Shown here piece by piece: positions 14,237 to 23,049 of a stretch of 64,000 bases of DNA; position 1 is the stretch's first letter; each line of letters begins with the position of its first letter. Position numbers and translations under genes: made by a program. The stretch is from assembly GCF_052113205.1 (NCBI RefSeq), contig NZ_JBFRCU010000001.1, forward strand, positions 134,574 through 198,573, given 5' to 3'. The notes under the pieces were generated by a model. The model did not search any database. It was not told the DNA's origin and was given only the letters and a program-made list of their open reading frames with translations. The stretch is from Inquilinus sp052113205 (lineage in GTDB: Bacteria; Pseudomonadota; Alphaproteobacteria; DSM-16000; Inquilinaceae).

Positions 14237-14325
14237 CGTCATTGCGAGGAGGCGAAGCCGACGAAGCAATCCATGCCTCCGCTCGTGCTGCACCATGGAT
14301 TGCTTCGCTGCGCTCGCAATGACGG
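14237..14325. repeat. Palindromic intergenic repeat, family D copy 1
   Basis: The arms ccgtcattgcgagg and the inverse ctcgcaatgacgg flank nested arms gaagcaatccatg and catggattgcttc. Other copies are at 34108-34195 and, in a diverged form, at 56958-57051. It separates glxR from hyi. Confidence 0.8.
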
Positions 14326-14374
14326 TGTTGGGAATTCCGAAAAGGCTGTTTGTGGGAGGGTGAGGGGGAATGGC

Positions 14375-15172
14375 TCACGCCGCGACGGTCGCCCTGGCCC
14401 GATACGGCGCGAACCAGCCGAGGCCGGCCTCGGTGCCGACCTGCGGCACGTATTCGGCGCCGACCCAGCCGGCATAGCCGAGCGCGTCGAGCAGGCGGAA
14501 CAGGAAGGGGTGGTGGATCTCGCCGGTGCCCGGCTCGTGCCGGCCGGGGTTGTCCGCCACCTGGATGTGGCCGATGCGGGACATCAGCGCCTGCAGCGTC
14601 GGCCCCAGGTCCCCCTCCATGATCTGCATGTGGTAGATGTCGTATTGCAGCCTGGTGTTCGGCGCCTCGACCGCGTCGAGCAGGTCCAGCGTCTGCTGCG
14701 ATCCGCTGAGGAAGAAGCCGGGGATGTCGCGGGTGTTGATCGGCTCGACCAGCAAGGTGATGCCGGCCTCGCCCAGCGCCTTGGCGGCGAAGCGCAGGTT
14801 GTCGACCAGCGTGTCGCCCAGCACCGTCTCGGCCACGCCCGCCGGCCGCTTGCCGGCCAGGCAGTTGAGCTGGCGGCAGCCCAGCGCGGTGGCATAGTCG
14901 ATGGCCAGGCCGACCCCGTCCTGGAACTCGCCCTTGCGGTCGGGCAGGCAGGCGATGCCGCGCTCGCCCTTGGCCCAGTCGCCGGCCGGCAGGTTGTGCA
15001 GCACCTGGGTCAGGCCGTGGCGCTGCAGCCGCTCGGCCAGCTCGTCCTTCGGATAGGGGTAGGGGAACAGGTACTCGACCCCGGTGAATCCGGCCTCGGC
15101 GGCGCGGCCGAAGCGGTCGAGGAAGGAATGCTCGTTGAACAGCATGGTCAGGTTGGCGGCGAAGCGCGGCAT
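14375..15172 (-). CDS. hyi: Hydroxypyruvate isomerase
   Basis: This 265-residue TIM-barrel enzyme interconverts hydroxypyruvate and tartronate semialdehyde. Family landmarks are PRFAANLTMLFNEHSFLDRF at the start, LVEPINTRDIPGFFL, LQYDIYHMQIMEGDL and HIQVADNPGRHEPGTGEI with the metal-binding Glu, Asp, His and Glu. The ATG at 15172 gives the standard N terminus; an in-frame start nine codons upstream is less likely. Its place between glxR and gcl supports a role in glyoxylate use after allantoate breakdown. Confidence 0.92.
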   Translation of the reverse strand: MPRFAANLTMLFNEHSFLDRFGRAAEAGFTGVEYLFPYPYPKDELAERLQRHGLTQVLHNLPAGDWAKGERGIACLPDRKGEFQDGVGLAIDYATALGCRQLNCLAGKRPAGVAETVLGDTLVDNLRFAAKALGEAGITLLVEPINTRDIPGFFLSGSQQTLDLLDAVEAPNTRLQYDIYHMQIMEGDLGPTLQALMSRIGHIQVADNPGRHEPGTGEIHHPFLFRLLDALGYAGWVGAEYVPQVGTEAGLGWFAPYRARATVAA

Positions 15173-15193
15173 GAAGGGCTCCGATTCTGCCGC

Positions 15194-15271
15194 TGTCATT
15201 GCCGGGCTTGACCCGGCAATCCAGACGGCGTCGACAGTCTCTGGATGCCCGGGTCAAGCCCGGGCATGACA
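15194..15271. repeat. Palindromic intergenic repeat, family B copy 1
   Basis: Two hairpins, tgtcattgccgggcttgacc and its relative ending cccgggcatgaca, are joined by a short centre. Family B recurs at 17214-17302, 20505-20594, 47217-47306 and inside the larger elements at 38808 and 50669. It lies between gcl and hyi. Confidence 0.8.
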
Positions 15272-15303
15272 GGAAAAGGGAATGCGGCGGAAAGAGGCTG
15301 TCG

Positions 15304-17064
15304 CTACACCGTCTCCGGCTCGCGGGCCGGGACGGGGGCGAGGTCGACGACCTCCTCGAACTCGGTGACATTGTCGATCTCCGGCCCCATGGCGATGTTG
15401 GTCACCCGCTCGGTGATGATCTCGACCATGACCGGCAGGCTGGCCTGGGTGGCGCGGGTGCGGGCCCATTGCAGGGCCTCGCCGATCTCGGCCGGGTCGA
15501 ACACCCGGCGGGCGATGCAGCCGAACGCCTCCGCCGCCTTGACGTGGTCGACACCGTAATCGCCGATCTCCGGCGCGTTGATGTTCTGGAACGAGAGCTG
15601 GACCTCGTAATCCATGTTGTAGCCGCGCTCGGCCTGCCGGATCAGGCCGAGATAGGCGTTGTTCAGCACCACCAGCACGAAGGGGATGCGGTACTGCGCG
15701 GCCACCGCCAGCTCCTCGATCAGGAACTGCAGCGAATAGTCGCCGACGATGCCGACCACCTCGGCCGACGGGTCGGCCAGCTTGGCGCCGGTGCAGGCCG
15801 ACACCTCCCAGCCCAGCGGGCCGGCCTGGCCGCAGATGATGTAGTTGCGCGGCTTGTACACCTTCTGGAACTGGCCGGAGGCGATCTGGTACAGGCCGAT
15901 CGCGGTGACGAAGCGGGTGTCGCGGCCGAAGGCGGCGTTGATCTCCTGGAAGGCCCGCTGCGGCTTGATCGGGGTGTTGTCGAAATCGGTCCGGCGCAGC
16001 ATGGTGCGCTTGCGCTCCTGCACCGCGCCGGTCCAGGCGTCGCGCTTCGGCAGGCGGCGGCCGCGGGCCTCGGCGATCAGCGCCTCCAGCGCCAGCCCGG
16101 CATCGGCGACGATGCCGAGGTCCGGGCAGAACACCCGGCCGATCTGGGTCGGCTCGATGTCGACATGGATGAACTTGCGGCCCTTGGTATAGACGTCGGT
16201 CGACCCGGTGTGCCGGTTGGCCCAGCGATTGCCGATGCCCAGCACCACATCGCTCTGCAGGAAGGTGGCGTTGCCGTAGCGGTGCTGGGTCTGCAGCCCG
16301 ACCATGCCGGCGTTCAGCGGGTGGTCGTCGGGGATGGTGCCCCAGCCCATCAGCGTCGGCACCACCGGCACGTTCACCAGCTCGGCGAACTCGACCAGCA
16401 GGTCCGACGCCTCGGCGTTGATGATGCCGCCGCCGGCGACGATCAGCGGCTTCTCCGCCGCCAGCAGCATGTCGACGGCGCGGGCGATGGCGCTGGGGTT
16501 CGGCGCCGGGCGCGAAACGGGAAGGCGCGCGTCGGTCTCCGGATCGTAGTCGATGATCTCCTTCTGCACGTCGATCGGCAGGTCGATATGCACAGGGCCG
16601 GGGCGGTCGGAGCGCATGATCTGGAAGGCGCGGCGGAACACCCAGGGCACCTGGGCGCCCTCCATCACCGTGATCGCCCATTTGGTCACGGGCCGGGCGA
16701 TGGCGGCGATGTCGACCGCCTGGAAATCCTCCTTGTGCAGCTTGGCGCGCGGCGCCTGGCCGGTGATGCACAGGATCGGGATCGAATCCGCGATGGCGGA
16801 GTACAGGCCGGTGATCATGTTGGTGCCGGCCGGGCCGGAGGTGCCGATGCAGACGCCGATGGCGCCGGCCCGGGCCCGGGTGTAGCCCTCGGCGGCATGG
16901 GTGCCGCCCTCCTCGTGCCGGACCAGCACATGGCGGATGCCGCTGTCCTTCAGCGCCTCGTAGAACGGCAGGATCGCGGCACCCGGCACGCCGAACGCCA
17001 CCTCCACGCCTTCGCTGCGCAACACATGCACCGCCGCTTCCATCGCCGTCATCTTGGGCATCAT
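15304..17064 (-). CDS. gcl: Glyoxylate carboligase (tartronate-semialdehyde synthase)
   Basis: This 586-residue ThDP- and FAD-dependent enzyme joins two glyoxylates into tartronate semialdehyde and CO2. Long stretches match E. coli Gcl (AFGVPGAAI, IGTSGPAGTNMITGLYSA, PTLMGWG, GLQTQHRYGNATFL, GNRWANRHTGS, NNAYLGLIRQ). Residue 51 is Glu (RHEEGGTH), whereas E. coli Gcl is known for having Val-51 in place of the usual ThDP-activating Glu. Either start ATG (17064 or 17061) is possible. The gene is the first of the gcl-hyi-glxR set and handles glyoxylate from purine breakdown. Confidence 0.93.
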   Translation of the reverse strand: MMPKMTAMEAAVHVLRSEGVEVAFGVPGAAILPFYEALKDSGIRHVLVRHEEGGTHAAEGYTRARAGAIGVCIGTSGPAGTNMITGLYSAIADSIPILCITGQAPRAKLHKEDFQAVDIAAIARPVTKWAITVMEGAQVPWVFRRAFQIMRSDRPGPVHIDLPIDVQKEIIDYDPETDARLPVSRPAPNPSAIARAVDMLLAAEKPLIVAGGGIINAEASDLLVEFAELVNVPVVPTLMGWGTIPDDHPLNAGMVGLQTQHRYGNATFLQSDVVLGIGNRWANRHTGSTDVYTKGRKFIHVDIEPTQIGRVFCPDLGIVADAGLALEALIAEARGRRLPKRDAWTGAVQERKRTMLRRTDFDNTPIKPQRAFQEINAAFGRDTRFVTAIGLYQIASGQFQKVYKPRNYIICGQAGPLGWEVSACTGAKLADPSAEVVGIVGDYSLQFLIEELAVAAQYRIPFVLVVLNNAYLGLIRQAERGYNMDYEVQLSFQNINAPEIGDYGVDHVKAAEAFGCIARRVFDPAEIGEALQWARTRATQASLPVMVEIITERVTNIAMGPEIDNVTEFEEVVDLAPVPAREPETV

Positions 17065-17213
17065 GCCCTCCCGTTCGAAGGTTCTCGGGCGAGAGTGGCT
17101 GGCGGGGCAGGGCAGGGCCAGCGAAGGCCCGAAACATTCCAGGGCGTGAAATGCGGCGGACCGGAACGGTCTTTTTCACCTGGTGGAACGGCTGGATCGG
17201 GTCGTGCCCATCC

Positions 17214-17302
17214 CCTTCCTGTGATGCCCGGGCTTGACCCGGGCATCACAGGAAGGGGATGTCGACATCTTCTGGATTGCCGGGTCAAGCCCGGCAATGA
17301 CA
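17214..17302. repeat. Palindromic intergenic repeat, family B copy 2
   Basis: The left part is a perfect palindrome around gatgcccgggcttgacccgg, and the right part is a second hairpin (ttgccgggtcaagcccggca). It lies in the gcl upstream region, between gcl and the small divergent gene at 17339. Confidence 0.8.
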
Positions 17303-17338
17303 CAATGAGGAGGTTGCCCCCCGAAGGGGAAGTAGGCC

Positions 17339-17560
17339 ATGCCTGAGGTTACTTTTGCCGATCTGCTGGCCGATCTCGCAGGCCATCTCGACCGCCTTGA
17401 GGCCGACCGCACGGAACTGGTCGTGATCCGGCCGGGCCACGAGCCGATGGTGATCGTCCCGCTGGCCGAGTTCGAGTCCCTGCGCGAGACCGCTTACCTG
17501 CTCAGCACGCCTGCCAACGCGGACCACCTGCGTCGCTCCATCGCCGAACTGGATCGCTGA
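17339..17560 (+). CDS. Orphan YefM/Phd-type antitoxin-like protein
   Basis: This 73-residue protein matches the C-terminal two-thirds of YefM/Phd antitoxins: LVVIRPGHEPMVIVPLAEFE followed by SLRETAYLLSTPANADHL, the segment that leads into the toxin-binding tail. Such antitoxins neutralise RelE/YoeB-type toxins and repress their own promoter. No toxin gene lies beside it, since the next gene is on the opposite strand and unrelated. It may be a solitary antitoxin or a repurposed DNA-binding protein. Confidence 0.7.
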   Translation: MPEVTFADLLADLAGHLDRLEADRTELVVIRPGHEPMVIVPLAEFESLRETAYLLSTPANADHLRRSIAELDR

Positions 17561-17624
17561 CGCCGGCCTTAGTGAGGCCGGCCGCCGAGTTACAGGGTGA
17601 CTCCTCCCATCCGTTCGCAACTTA

Positions 17625-18254
17625 CTAGGAGTGCCGAGCAGCCGACTGCCCGTGGAGCGTCTTTCGCTTCAAGCGGTACGAAATTTCTTTGTAAAGATCA
17701 GGGTCATCTTTCAGCTTCTCCAAGATCGCCAGTGCCTCCGGCTGCCTTGATCGCGATAGCTTGGAGATCAACAGCAGACGTGATTGGCCGAGGGTAGGAT
17801 CAGCCACCAGCTCGATGAGCTTGGGCAGATCTGCCGATTGGGCCATACCGCTCACTGCGGCTACCAACCCATCTCTGAAGCCGCTTTGAGGCGTGGATCT
17901 CAGCTGCTGTAGAACAGAGAGAACTTTGTCCCAGGCAAGCTGCCGAGCTTCTGGCGCGCCGAGGGAGCGAGCAATCCCCTCTCGGATGCGGTCGAAGTAC
18001 TCACGGTCCAAGTGGTCGAGCAGAATGGGAATTGCAGAACGATATTTCGGATGCTTCTTGCTCAAGAGCCAAGCAGATCTGACGTCAATGCCGGCATCCT
18101 TTAACGCCGCGATCAGCGGAGCCTCGTTTTTCGCGCGGGCGGCGACTCGCTCCTCGTGAAGGCGTTCCCTCTCGGCTCGTTGAGCCACCCACTCATGGTC
18201 GGCCTCAAGGCGGCGCGTCAACTCATCGGCGGTGATCGGCTCGCGGCGTGGCAT
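17625..18254 (-). CDS. Hypothetical helical-repeat protein
   Basis: This 209-residue protein is not assigned to a named family. The N-terminal third is charged and probably coiled (TRRLEADHEWVAQRAERERL). The remainder looks like a short run of HEAT-like helical pairs (IPILLDHLDREYFDRIREGI, PKLIELVADPTLGQSRLLLI, EALAILEKLKDDPDLYKEI). Base composition is visibly lower in GC than the flanking purine genes, which suggests recent acquisition. It sits alone between the orphan antitoxin and the IclR gene. An ATG at 18254 is preferred to the TTG at 18260. Confidence 0.65.
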   Translation of the reverse strand: MPRREPITADELTRRLEADHEWVAQRAERERLHEERVAARAKNEAPLIAALKDAGIDVRSAWLLSKKHPKYRSAIPILLDHLDREYFDRIREGIARSLGAPEARQLAWDKVLSVLQQLRSTPQSGFRDGLVAAVSGMAQSADLPKLIELVADPTLGQSRLLLISKLSRSRQPEALAILEKLKDDPDLYKEISYRLKRKTLHGQSAARHS

Positions 18255-18312
18255 GGTCAATCCGAACTATGACGCCTGTGATCATACCGCAGTCCGGAAT
18301 GTTTGAAGCACC

Positions 18313-19107
18313 TCAGTGCGGCCGGCCGCCGAGCTGGAGCGTCACCTTCTCCGCCGCCTGGCGCACCAGCATGCCGATCTGGCCGATGCGGTCGTCGCCC
18401 ATGCGCTCGCGCGGGGCGGAGATCGACAGGGCGGCCACCGGGCGGCCGCCGCGGTCGAGGATCGGCGAGGCGACGCAGCGCACGCCGGACAGGTGCTCCT
18501 CGTCGTCGATGGCGTAGCCGGAGCGGCGGGCGCGGCTGATCTGGTCGCGCAGGCTGGGCAGGTCCGGCACCGTGTTCACGGTCAGCCGGGTCAGGGCCAG
18601 GGCTGGCAGGGTGCGCGACAGCACCGGGTCGGTCTTGGCCGACAGCAGCGCCTTGCCGGCGCCGGAGCCGTGCACCGGCAGCGGCGTCGACCCCGGCAGG
18701 CTGGCGCCCGGATCGCCGAGCTGGTGCAGATAGAGGATGGTGCCGCGCTCCTCCACCGCCAGGTTCACGGTCTCGTGGCACAGGCCGAACAGGGTGCGCA
18801 TCGGCGGGTCGGCCAGGCGGCGCAGCCCCATGCCGTCGGCATAGGCGAGGCCGGAGAGGAAGGCCTGCACCCCGACCGTCCAGCGCCGCGTCGCCGGGTC
18901 GAAGCGCACGTAATGCGCCTCCTCCAGCGTGGTCAGCAGGCGGTGCACGGTGGGGGCGGAGAGGTCGGTGGCGCGGGCCAGCTCGGTCAGGCTCATGCCC
19001 TCGGCTCGGCCGGCCACGGTGTCGAGCAGCCGCAGGGCGCGGAGCAGCGACCGGACCTGCCCGGTCTTCGGCTCGTCGATGCTGGGGTCGCGATCGATCT
19101 CGGCCAT
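18313..19107 (-). CDS. IclR-family transcriptional regulator
   Basis: This 264-residue regulator has an N-terminal winged helix (SLTELARATDLSAPTVHRLL) and a C-terminal effector-binding domain (PLPVHGSGAGKALLSA, GYAIDDEEHLSGVRCVASPI). IclR proteins of this type include AllR, which senses glyoxylate and allantoin, so control of the surrounding purine and glyoxylate genes is a reasonable inference. The ATG at 19107 follows an aggag site and lies 20 bp after the guaD stop, so both may be one transcript. Confidence 0.85.
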   Translation of the reverse strand: MAEIDRDPSIDEPKTGQVRSLLRALRLLDTVAGRAEGMSLTELARATDLSAPTVHRLLTTLEEAHYVRFDPATRRWTVGVQAFLSGLAYADGMGLRRLADPPMRTLFGLCHETVNLAVEERGTILYLHQLGDPGASLPGSTPLPVHGSGAGKALLSAKTDPVLSRTLPALALTRLTVNTVPDLPSLRDQISRARRSGYAIDDEEHLSGVRCVASPILDRGGRPVAALSISAPRERMGDDRIGQIGMLVRQAAEKVTLQLGGRPH

Positions 19108-19126
19108 GGCGCTCCTGACTGGACGC

Positions 19127-20461
19127 TCAGGCCGGTGACCGGCTTCGCGTACCCTCCCGTTCATGCATGCGGCGCCCTTGGATGTAGGTCGCCTTCACCG
19201 ACCGATCATCCCCCAAAGTCATGAGGATGAACAGTTCTTCCTCCAGGTCGGCCTCGACCGCCTCCATCCGGTGCGCCATGGCTGCGGTGGCGCGGGCGTC
19301 AAGGACCACGAGATCGGCGCACCGCCCCGGGGCGATGCTGCCGATCTCGTCCTCGAGGCCCAGCGCCTCGGCATTGCCGGCGGTGACCAGGTGGAAGGCC
19401 TCCAGCGCCGACAGGTTGGTGCCCTGCAGCTGCTGCACCTTGTAGCCCTCGCCCAGCGTGCGCAGCATCGAATAGCTGGTGCCGCCGCCGACATCGGTCG
19501 CCACCGCGATCCGCACCGGCGGGGTGCGCCGTGCCAGCTCGCGCATCGGAAACAGGCCGCTGCCGATGAACAGGTTCGAAGTCGGGCAGAACACCGCGAC
19601 CGAGCCGCTCTCGGCCATGCGCTGCCGCTCGCGCTCCTCGAGATGGATGCAGTGGCCGAACAGGGTCTTGGGCCCCAGCAGCCCGTATGTGTCGTAGACG
19701 TCGAGATAGTCGCGGCTGTCGGGGAACAGCTCGCGCACCGCCTCGACCTCCTTGAGGTTCTCGGCGATGTGGGTCTGGACATAGGCGTCCGGGAACTCCC
19801 GGGCCAGCGCGCCCGCCGCCTCCAGCTGGGCCTCGGTCGAGGTGATGGCGAAGCGCGGCGTGACGGCATAGCGCTGGCGGCCCTTGCCGTGCCAGCGCTG
19901 CAGCAGCCGCTTGCTGTCGTCATAGGAGGATTGGGCGGTGTCGAGCAGGCCGGGCGGGGCGTTGCGGTCCATCATCACCTTGCCGGCGATCATGGCGGTG
20001 CCCAGCCGTTCGGATTCGGCGAAGAAGGCCTCGGCCGAGCCGGGATGGACCGAGCCGTAGACCGCGGCGGTGGTGGTGCCGTTGGCCAGCAGCTCGGCCA
20101 GGAACCACTGCGCCTGGCGCTCGGCAAAGGCCTGGTCGGCATAACGCTGCTCGGCGACGAAGGTGTATTTCTGCAGCCACTCCAGCAGCTGCGCGCCGTA
20201 GGAGGCGATCACCTGGGTCTGTGGGAAGTGCAGATGCGCGTCGATGAAGCCGGGCAGGATCAGCTCGTCCGGATAGCAGTCGACCGCGGTGCCGGCCGGC
20301 AGCGTCGGCAGCACTTCGGCCGCCGGGCCGACCCGGGTGATGCGGCCGTCCTCGACGACCACCACCCCGTCCGGGACGTAGCGGTAGCTGGCGTTGTCGC
20401 CCGCACCCTTCGGGGCGGCGAGGAAGCTCAGCAGTCGGCCGCGCAGGGCGGTGGTGGTCAT
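19127..20461 (-). CDS. guaD: Guanine deaminase
   Basis: This 444-residue zinc amidohydrolase converts guanine to xanthine and ammonia. It has PGFIDAHLHFPQTQVIASYG (the HxH metal site with the guanine-deaminase PQTQ signature), EQRYADQAFA, QTHIAENLKEVE and ATDVGGGTSYSML. The xanthine produced would go to XdhABC. The gene lies directly upstream of the IclR gene and downstream of puuD, separated from the latter by a family B repeat. Confidence 0.93.
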   Translation of the reverse strand: MTTTALRGRLLSFLAAPKGAGDNASYRYVPDGVVVVEDGRITRVGPAAEVLPTLPAGTAVDCYPDELILPGFIDAHLHFPQTQVIASYGAQLLEWLQKYTFVAEQRYADQAFAERQAQWFLAELLANGTTTAAVYGSVHPGSAEAFFAESERLGTAMIAGKVMMDRNAPPGLLDTAQSSYDDSKRLLQRWHGKGRQRYAVTPRFAITSTEAQLEAAGALAREFPDAYVQTHIAENLKEVEAVRELFPDSRDYLDVYDTYGLLGPKTLFGHCIHLEERERQRMAESGSVAVFCPTSNLFIGSGLFPMRELARRTPPVRIAVATDVGGGTSYSMLRTLGEGYKVQQLQGTNLSALEAFHLVTAGNAEALGLEDEIGSIAPGRCADLVVLDARATAAMAHRMEAVEADLEEELFILMTLGDDRSVKATYIQGRRMHEREGTRSRSPA

Positions 20462-20504
20462 TCTGGGTCTCCGGTCATCCCGAGTGTCATCACGACACCT
20501 TTTC

Positions 20505-20594
20505 TGTCATTGCCCGGCTTGACCGGGCAATCCAGGGGCCACGGGCACCGCTCTCGATGGCCCCTGGATCCTCGGGTCAAGCCCGAGGATGACA
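20505..20594. repeat. Palindromic intergenic repeat, family B copy 3
   Basis: The arms are tgtcattgcccggcttgacc and a second hairpin ending tcaagcccgaggatgaca, joined by gccacgggc and gcccctgg stretches. It fills the gap between puuD and guaD. Confidence 0.8.
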
Positions 20595-20618
20595 AAGGAG
20601 GGAAGGACATCTTGGGCC

Positions 20619-21875
20619 TCACTGCACGGCCCGGTCGGGATCGGCCGTCCAGCGCCCGAGGAGGTCGCGCTCCTCCGGCGTGATCTGGCTGACATTGGCC
20701 GGCGGCATGGCGTGGGTCAGCACGGCCTGCAGGCGGATCAGGCTGGCGTGGCGCCGGATCTCCTCCGGCGAGTCCAGCAGCACGCCGCGCGGCGCCTCGT
20801 TGATGCCCTCCCAGCCGGGCATGGTCGAATGGCACATGCTGCAGCGGGACACGACGACGTCGGTGACCTGGGCGAAGGACACCGGGCTCGCCGCCATGGC
20901 CGTTTGCACCGGAGCCTCGGGCTGCAGCCCGATCCAGGGCTTGGTCGCGGTCGCCACCTCGTGCTCGCGCGGTGGCGGCAGGGTCGACAGCCAGATGATC
21001 GCCGCCATGCAGGCTGTCGCCACGCCCCAGGTCCACCACGGCGTCGCCTTGCCGGCGTGGCGCGCGTTGAAGAAGTGCCGGATCACCCCGCCCATCACCA
21101 GCACCAGCGCCGTCATCACCCAGGCCCAATGCGACCCGAAGGCCAGCGGGTAGTGGTTGCTGAGCATCAGGAACAGCACCGGCAGGGTCAGGTAGTTGTT
21201 GTGCAGCGAGCGCTGCTTGGCCTGCCGGCCCAGCTTCGGGTCGGGCGTCCGCCCGGCGATCAGGGCGTCGACCACCTTGCGCTGGTTCGGGATGATCAGG
21301 AAGAAGACGTTGGCGACCATCATGGTGCCGATCAGTGCGCCCATCTGCAGCATGGCGCCGCGGCCGCTGAACACCTGGGCGAAGCCGTAGGCCGCCGCGA
21401 CCAGCCCGATGAAGCCGGCGGCGGCCAGCTTGACGTCGCTCTCGCCCAGCGGCGATCTGCACAGCAGGTCGTAGGCCAGCCAGCCGAGGGCGAGGCTGAC
21501 GACGCTGATCGCGATCGCCTCCTTGGGCGAGAACATCGACACCTGCGGGTCGATCAGGAACAGGTCGGCGCCGCGGTAGTACAGGACGCAGAGCAGGAAG
21601 AAGCCGCTGATCCAGGTGGAGTAGGCCTCCCATTTGAACCAGGTCAGCTCCTTCGGCAGCCGGTCCGGCGCCACCAGGTACTTGACCATGTTGTAGAAGC
21701 CGCCGCCATGGATCTGCCAGGCCTCGCCGCCGGCGCCCTTCGGCAGGTCCTCGCGCTTCTTCAGGCTGAGGTCCAGCGCGACGAAATAGAAGGACGAGCC
21801 GATCCAGGCGATGGCCGTGATCACGTGCACCCAGCGGGCCACGAGGTTGATCCATTCCCAGATGATCGGCTCCAT
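20619..21875 (-). CDS. puuD: Membrane-bound urate oxidase with cytochrome c domain (PuuD)
   Basis: This 418-residue protein oxidises urate to 5-hydroxyisourate, passing electrons to the respiratory chain. The N-terminal part has about eight membrane spans with conserved His residues (WVHVITAIAWIGSSFYF, GGFYNMVKYL, NNYLTLPVLFLMLSNHYPLA). The C-terminal domain is a periplasmic cytochrome c with haem motif CSMCH (about 345-349) and a candidate axial Met in MPPAN. The ATG at 21875 follows a ggagg site and matches the family start (MEPIIWEWINLVARW); the frame is open 50 codons upstream without similarity. It links XDH to uraH and uraD in this window. Confidence 0.93.
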   Translation of the reverse strand: MEPIIWEWINLVARWVHVITAIAWIGSSFYFVALDLSLKKREDLPKGAGGEAWQIHGGGFYNMVKYLVAPDRLPKELTWFKWEAYSTWISGFFLLCVLYYRGADLFLIDPQVSMFSPKEAIAISVVSLALGWLAYDLLCRSPLGESDVKLAAAGFIGLVAAAYGFAQVFSGRGAMLQMGALIGTMMVANVFFLIIPNQRKVVDALIAGRTPDPKLGRQAKQRSLHNNYLTLPVLFLMLSNHYPLAFGSHWAWVMTALVLVMGGVIRHFFNARHAGKATPWWTWGVATACMAAIIWLSTLPPPREHEVATATKPWIGLQPEAPVQTAMAASPVSFAQVTDVVVSRCSMCHSTMPGWEGINEAPRGVLLDSPEEIRRHASLIRLQAVLTHAMPPANVSQITPEERDLLGRWTADPDRAVQ

Positions 21876-21976
21876 GCCGTCGCCTCCGCCGTTCCCGCTG
21901 GCCATGCCCGCGGCTGTCCCTGTGCTGGCCAGCGTAGTGAACACCGGCTCGCTTCGGGAAGCACGGGCGGAGCACA

Positions 21977-22000
21977 GCACTTTCAAAAGAAAGGCTATAA
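21977..22000 (+). promoter_or_regulatory. gcactttcaaa motif and tataat -10-like box between puuD and the LysR gene
   Basis: The 11-mer gcactttcaaa (21977-21987) is followed by gaaagg, making a ctttc-aaaa-gaaag inverted repeat. A tataat box lies at 21995-22000. The same 11-mer occurs upstream of the 8-oxoguanine deaminase gene. The box could serve the LysR gene, in which case the family C repeat lies in its untranslated leader. No good -35 match at the right spacing is seen. Confidence 0.35.
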
Positions 22001-22036
22001 TCGCATAGGGCGAATGGGCCGACACTCACCCCCGAC

Positions 22037-22113
22037 GTCATCCCCGCGAAAGCGGGGATCTCTTTGCGGTATAAGAGAAAGTCCGAAGAGATTCCCGCTT
22101 TCGCGGGAATGAC
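22037..22113. repeat. Palindromic intergenic repeat, family C copy 2
   Basis: The arms gtcatccccgcgaaagcggg and its near-inverse tcccgctttcgcgggaatga surround a short centre. The element ends 24 bp before the LysR start, so any transcript from 22000 would carry it as a leader hairpin. Confidence 0.8.
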
Positions 22114-22137
22114 GGTCGACAGGGGGATCGTCGGGAT

Positions 22138-23049
22138 TTGGCGCTGCTGGAGAACATGCGGGTCTTCGTGCGCGTGGTCGAGCTGGGCAGCCTGTCGGCC
22201 GCCGGCCGGCAGGTGCGCATGTCGCCGGCCGTGGTCAGCCACCGCATCCAGCAGCTGGAGCAGCATCTCGGCGTCCGCCTGCTGAACCGCACCACCCGCC
22301 AGGTGCAGACCACCGAGCACGGCCAGACCTTCTACCGCCACTGCCTGGTGGTGCTGGACGCGATGGAGCGGGCCGAGACCAGCGTCGCCACCACCAGCGG
22401 CGTGCCGTCCGGCAGCCTGCGGGTGACGGCGCCGCTCGGCTTCGGCCGCCGCATCCTGGCGCCGCTGGTGCCGCAGTTCCACGAGCTCTACCCGCGGGTC
22501 GAGGTCCGGCTGCGCCTGTCCGACCACCTGCTCGACCTGGTCGGCGAGGCGGTGGACCTGGCCATCCGCATGGCGGAAATGCGGGATTCCAGCTTCGTGC
22601 TGCGCAAGATCGCCGATTGCCGGCGGGTGCTGTGCGCGGCGCCGTCCTATCTCGAGGCCCGGGGCCATCCGAAATCGCCGGAGGAGCTGGTGGGCCACAA
22701 CTGCCTGCTGCTGCGCTTCCCCGGGTCGCGGCAGTACCAATGGACGCTGGAGGGCAAGGACGGCCCGTCCAAGGTGCCGGTGCGCGGCAGCTTCGACGCC
22801 GATGACGGCGACGTGCTGACGCAATGGGCGGTCGACGGCCGCGGCATCGTCATGAAGCCGGTGTGGGAGGTCGCGGCCCATCTGCGCAGCGGCGCGCTGC
22901 AGCTGGTGCTGCCCGATTATCCGCCGGAGCCGGTGGTGCTGGCGGTGCTGTACCCGCATCGCAGCTTCCTGCCGGCCAAGGTGCGGGTGTTCTCGGATTA
23001 TCTGGTGGAGCACACGCGGTCGCTGCTCAGCGCCGACCTCGCGCTCTGA
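22138..23049 (+). CDS. LysR-family transcriptional regulator
   Basis: This 303-residue regulator has the N-terminal HTH ENMRVFVRVVELGSLSAAGR with SPAVVSHRIQQLEQHLGVRL, and a substrate-binding domain with GSLRVTAPLGFGRR and the tail typical of the CrgA/DsdC-like group. The TTG at 22138 gives the usual LysR start (ALLENMRVF) and follows aggggga; the ATG at 22156 is the alternative. It is divergent from puuD and may regulate it. Its 3' end overlaps the convergent cysteine desulfurase gene by 23 bp. Confidence 0.9.
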   Translation: MALLENMRVFVRVVELGSLSAAGRQVRMSPAVVSHRIQQLEQHLGVRLLNRTTRQVQTTEHGQTFYRHCLVVLDAMERAETSVATTSGVPSGSLRVTAPLGFGRRILAPLVPQFHELYPRVEVRLRLSDHLLDLVGEAVDLAIRMAEMRDSSFVLRKIADCRRVLCAAPSYLEARGHPKSPEELVGHNCLLLRFPGSRQYQWTLEGKDGPSKVPVRGSFDADDGDVLTQWAVDGRGIVMKPVWEVAAHLRSGALQLVLPDYPPEPVVLAVLYPHRSFLPAKVRVFSDYLVEHTRSLLSADLAL

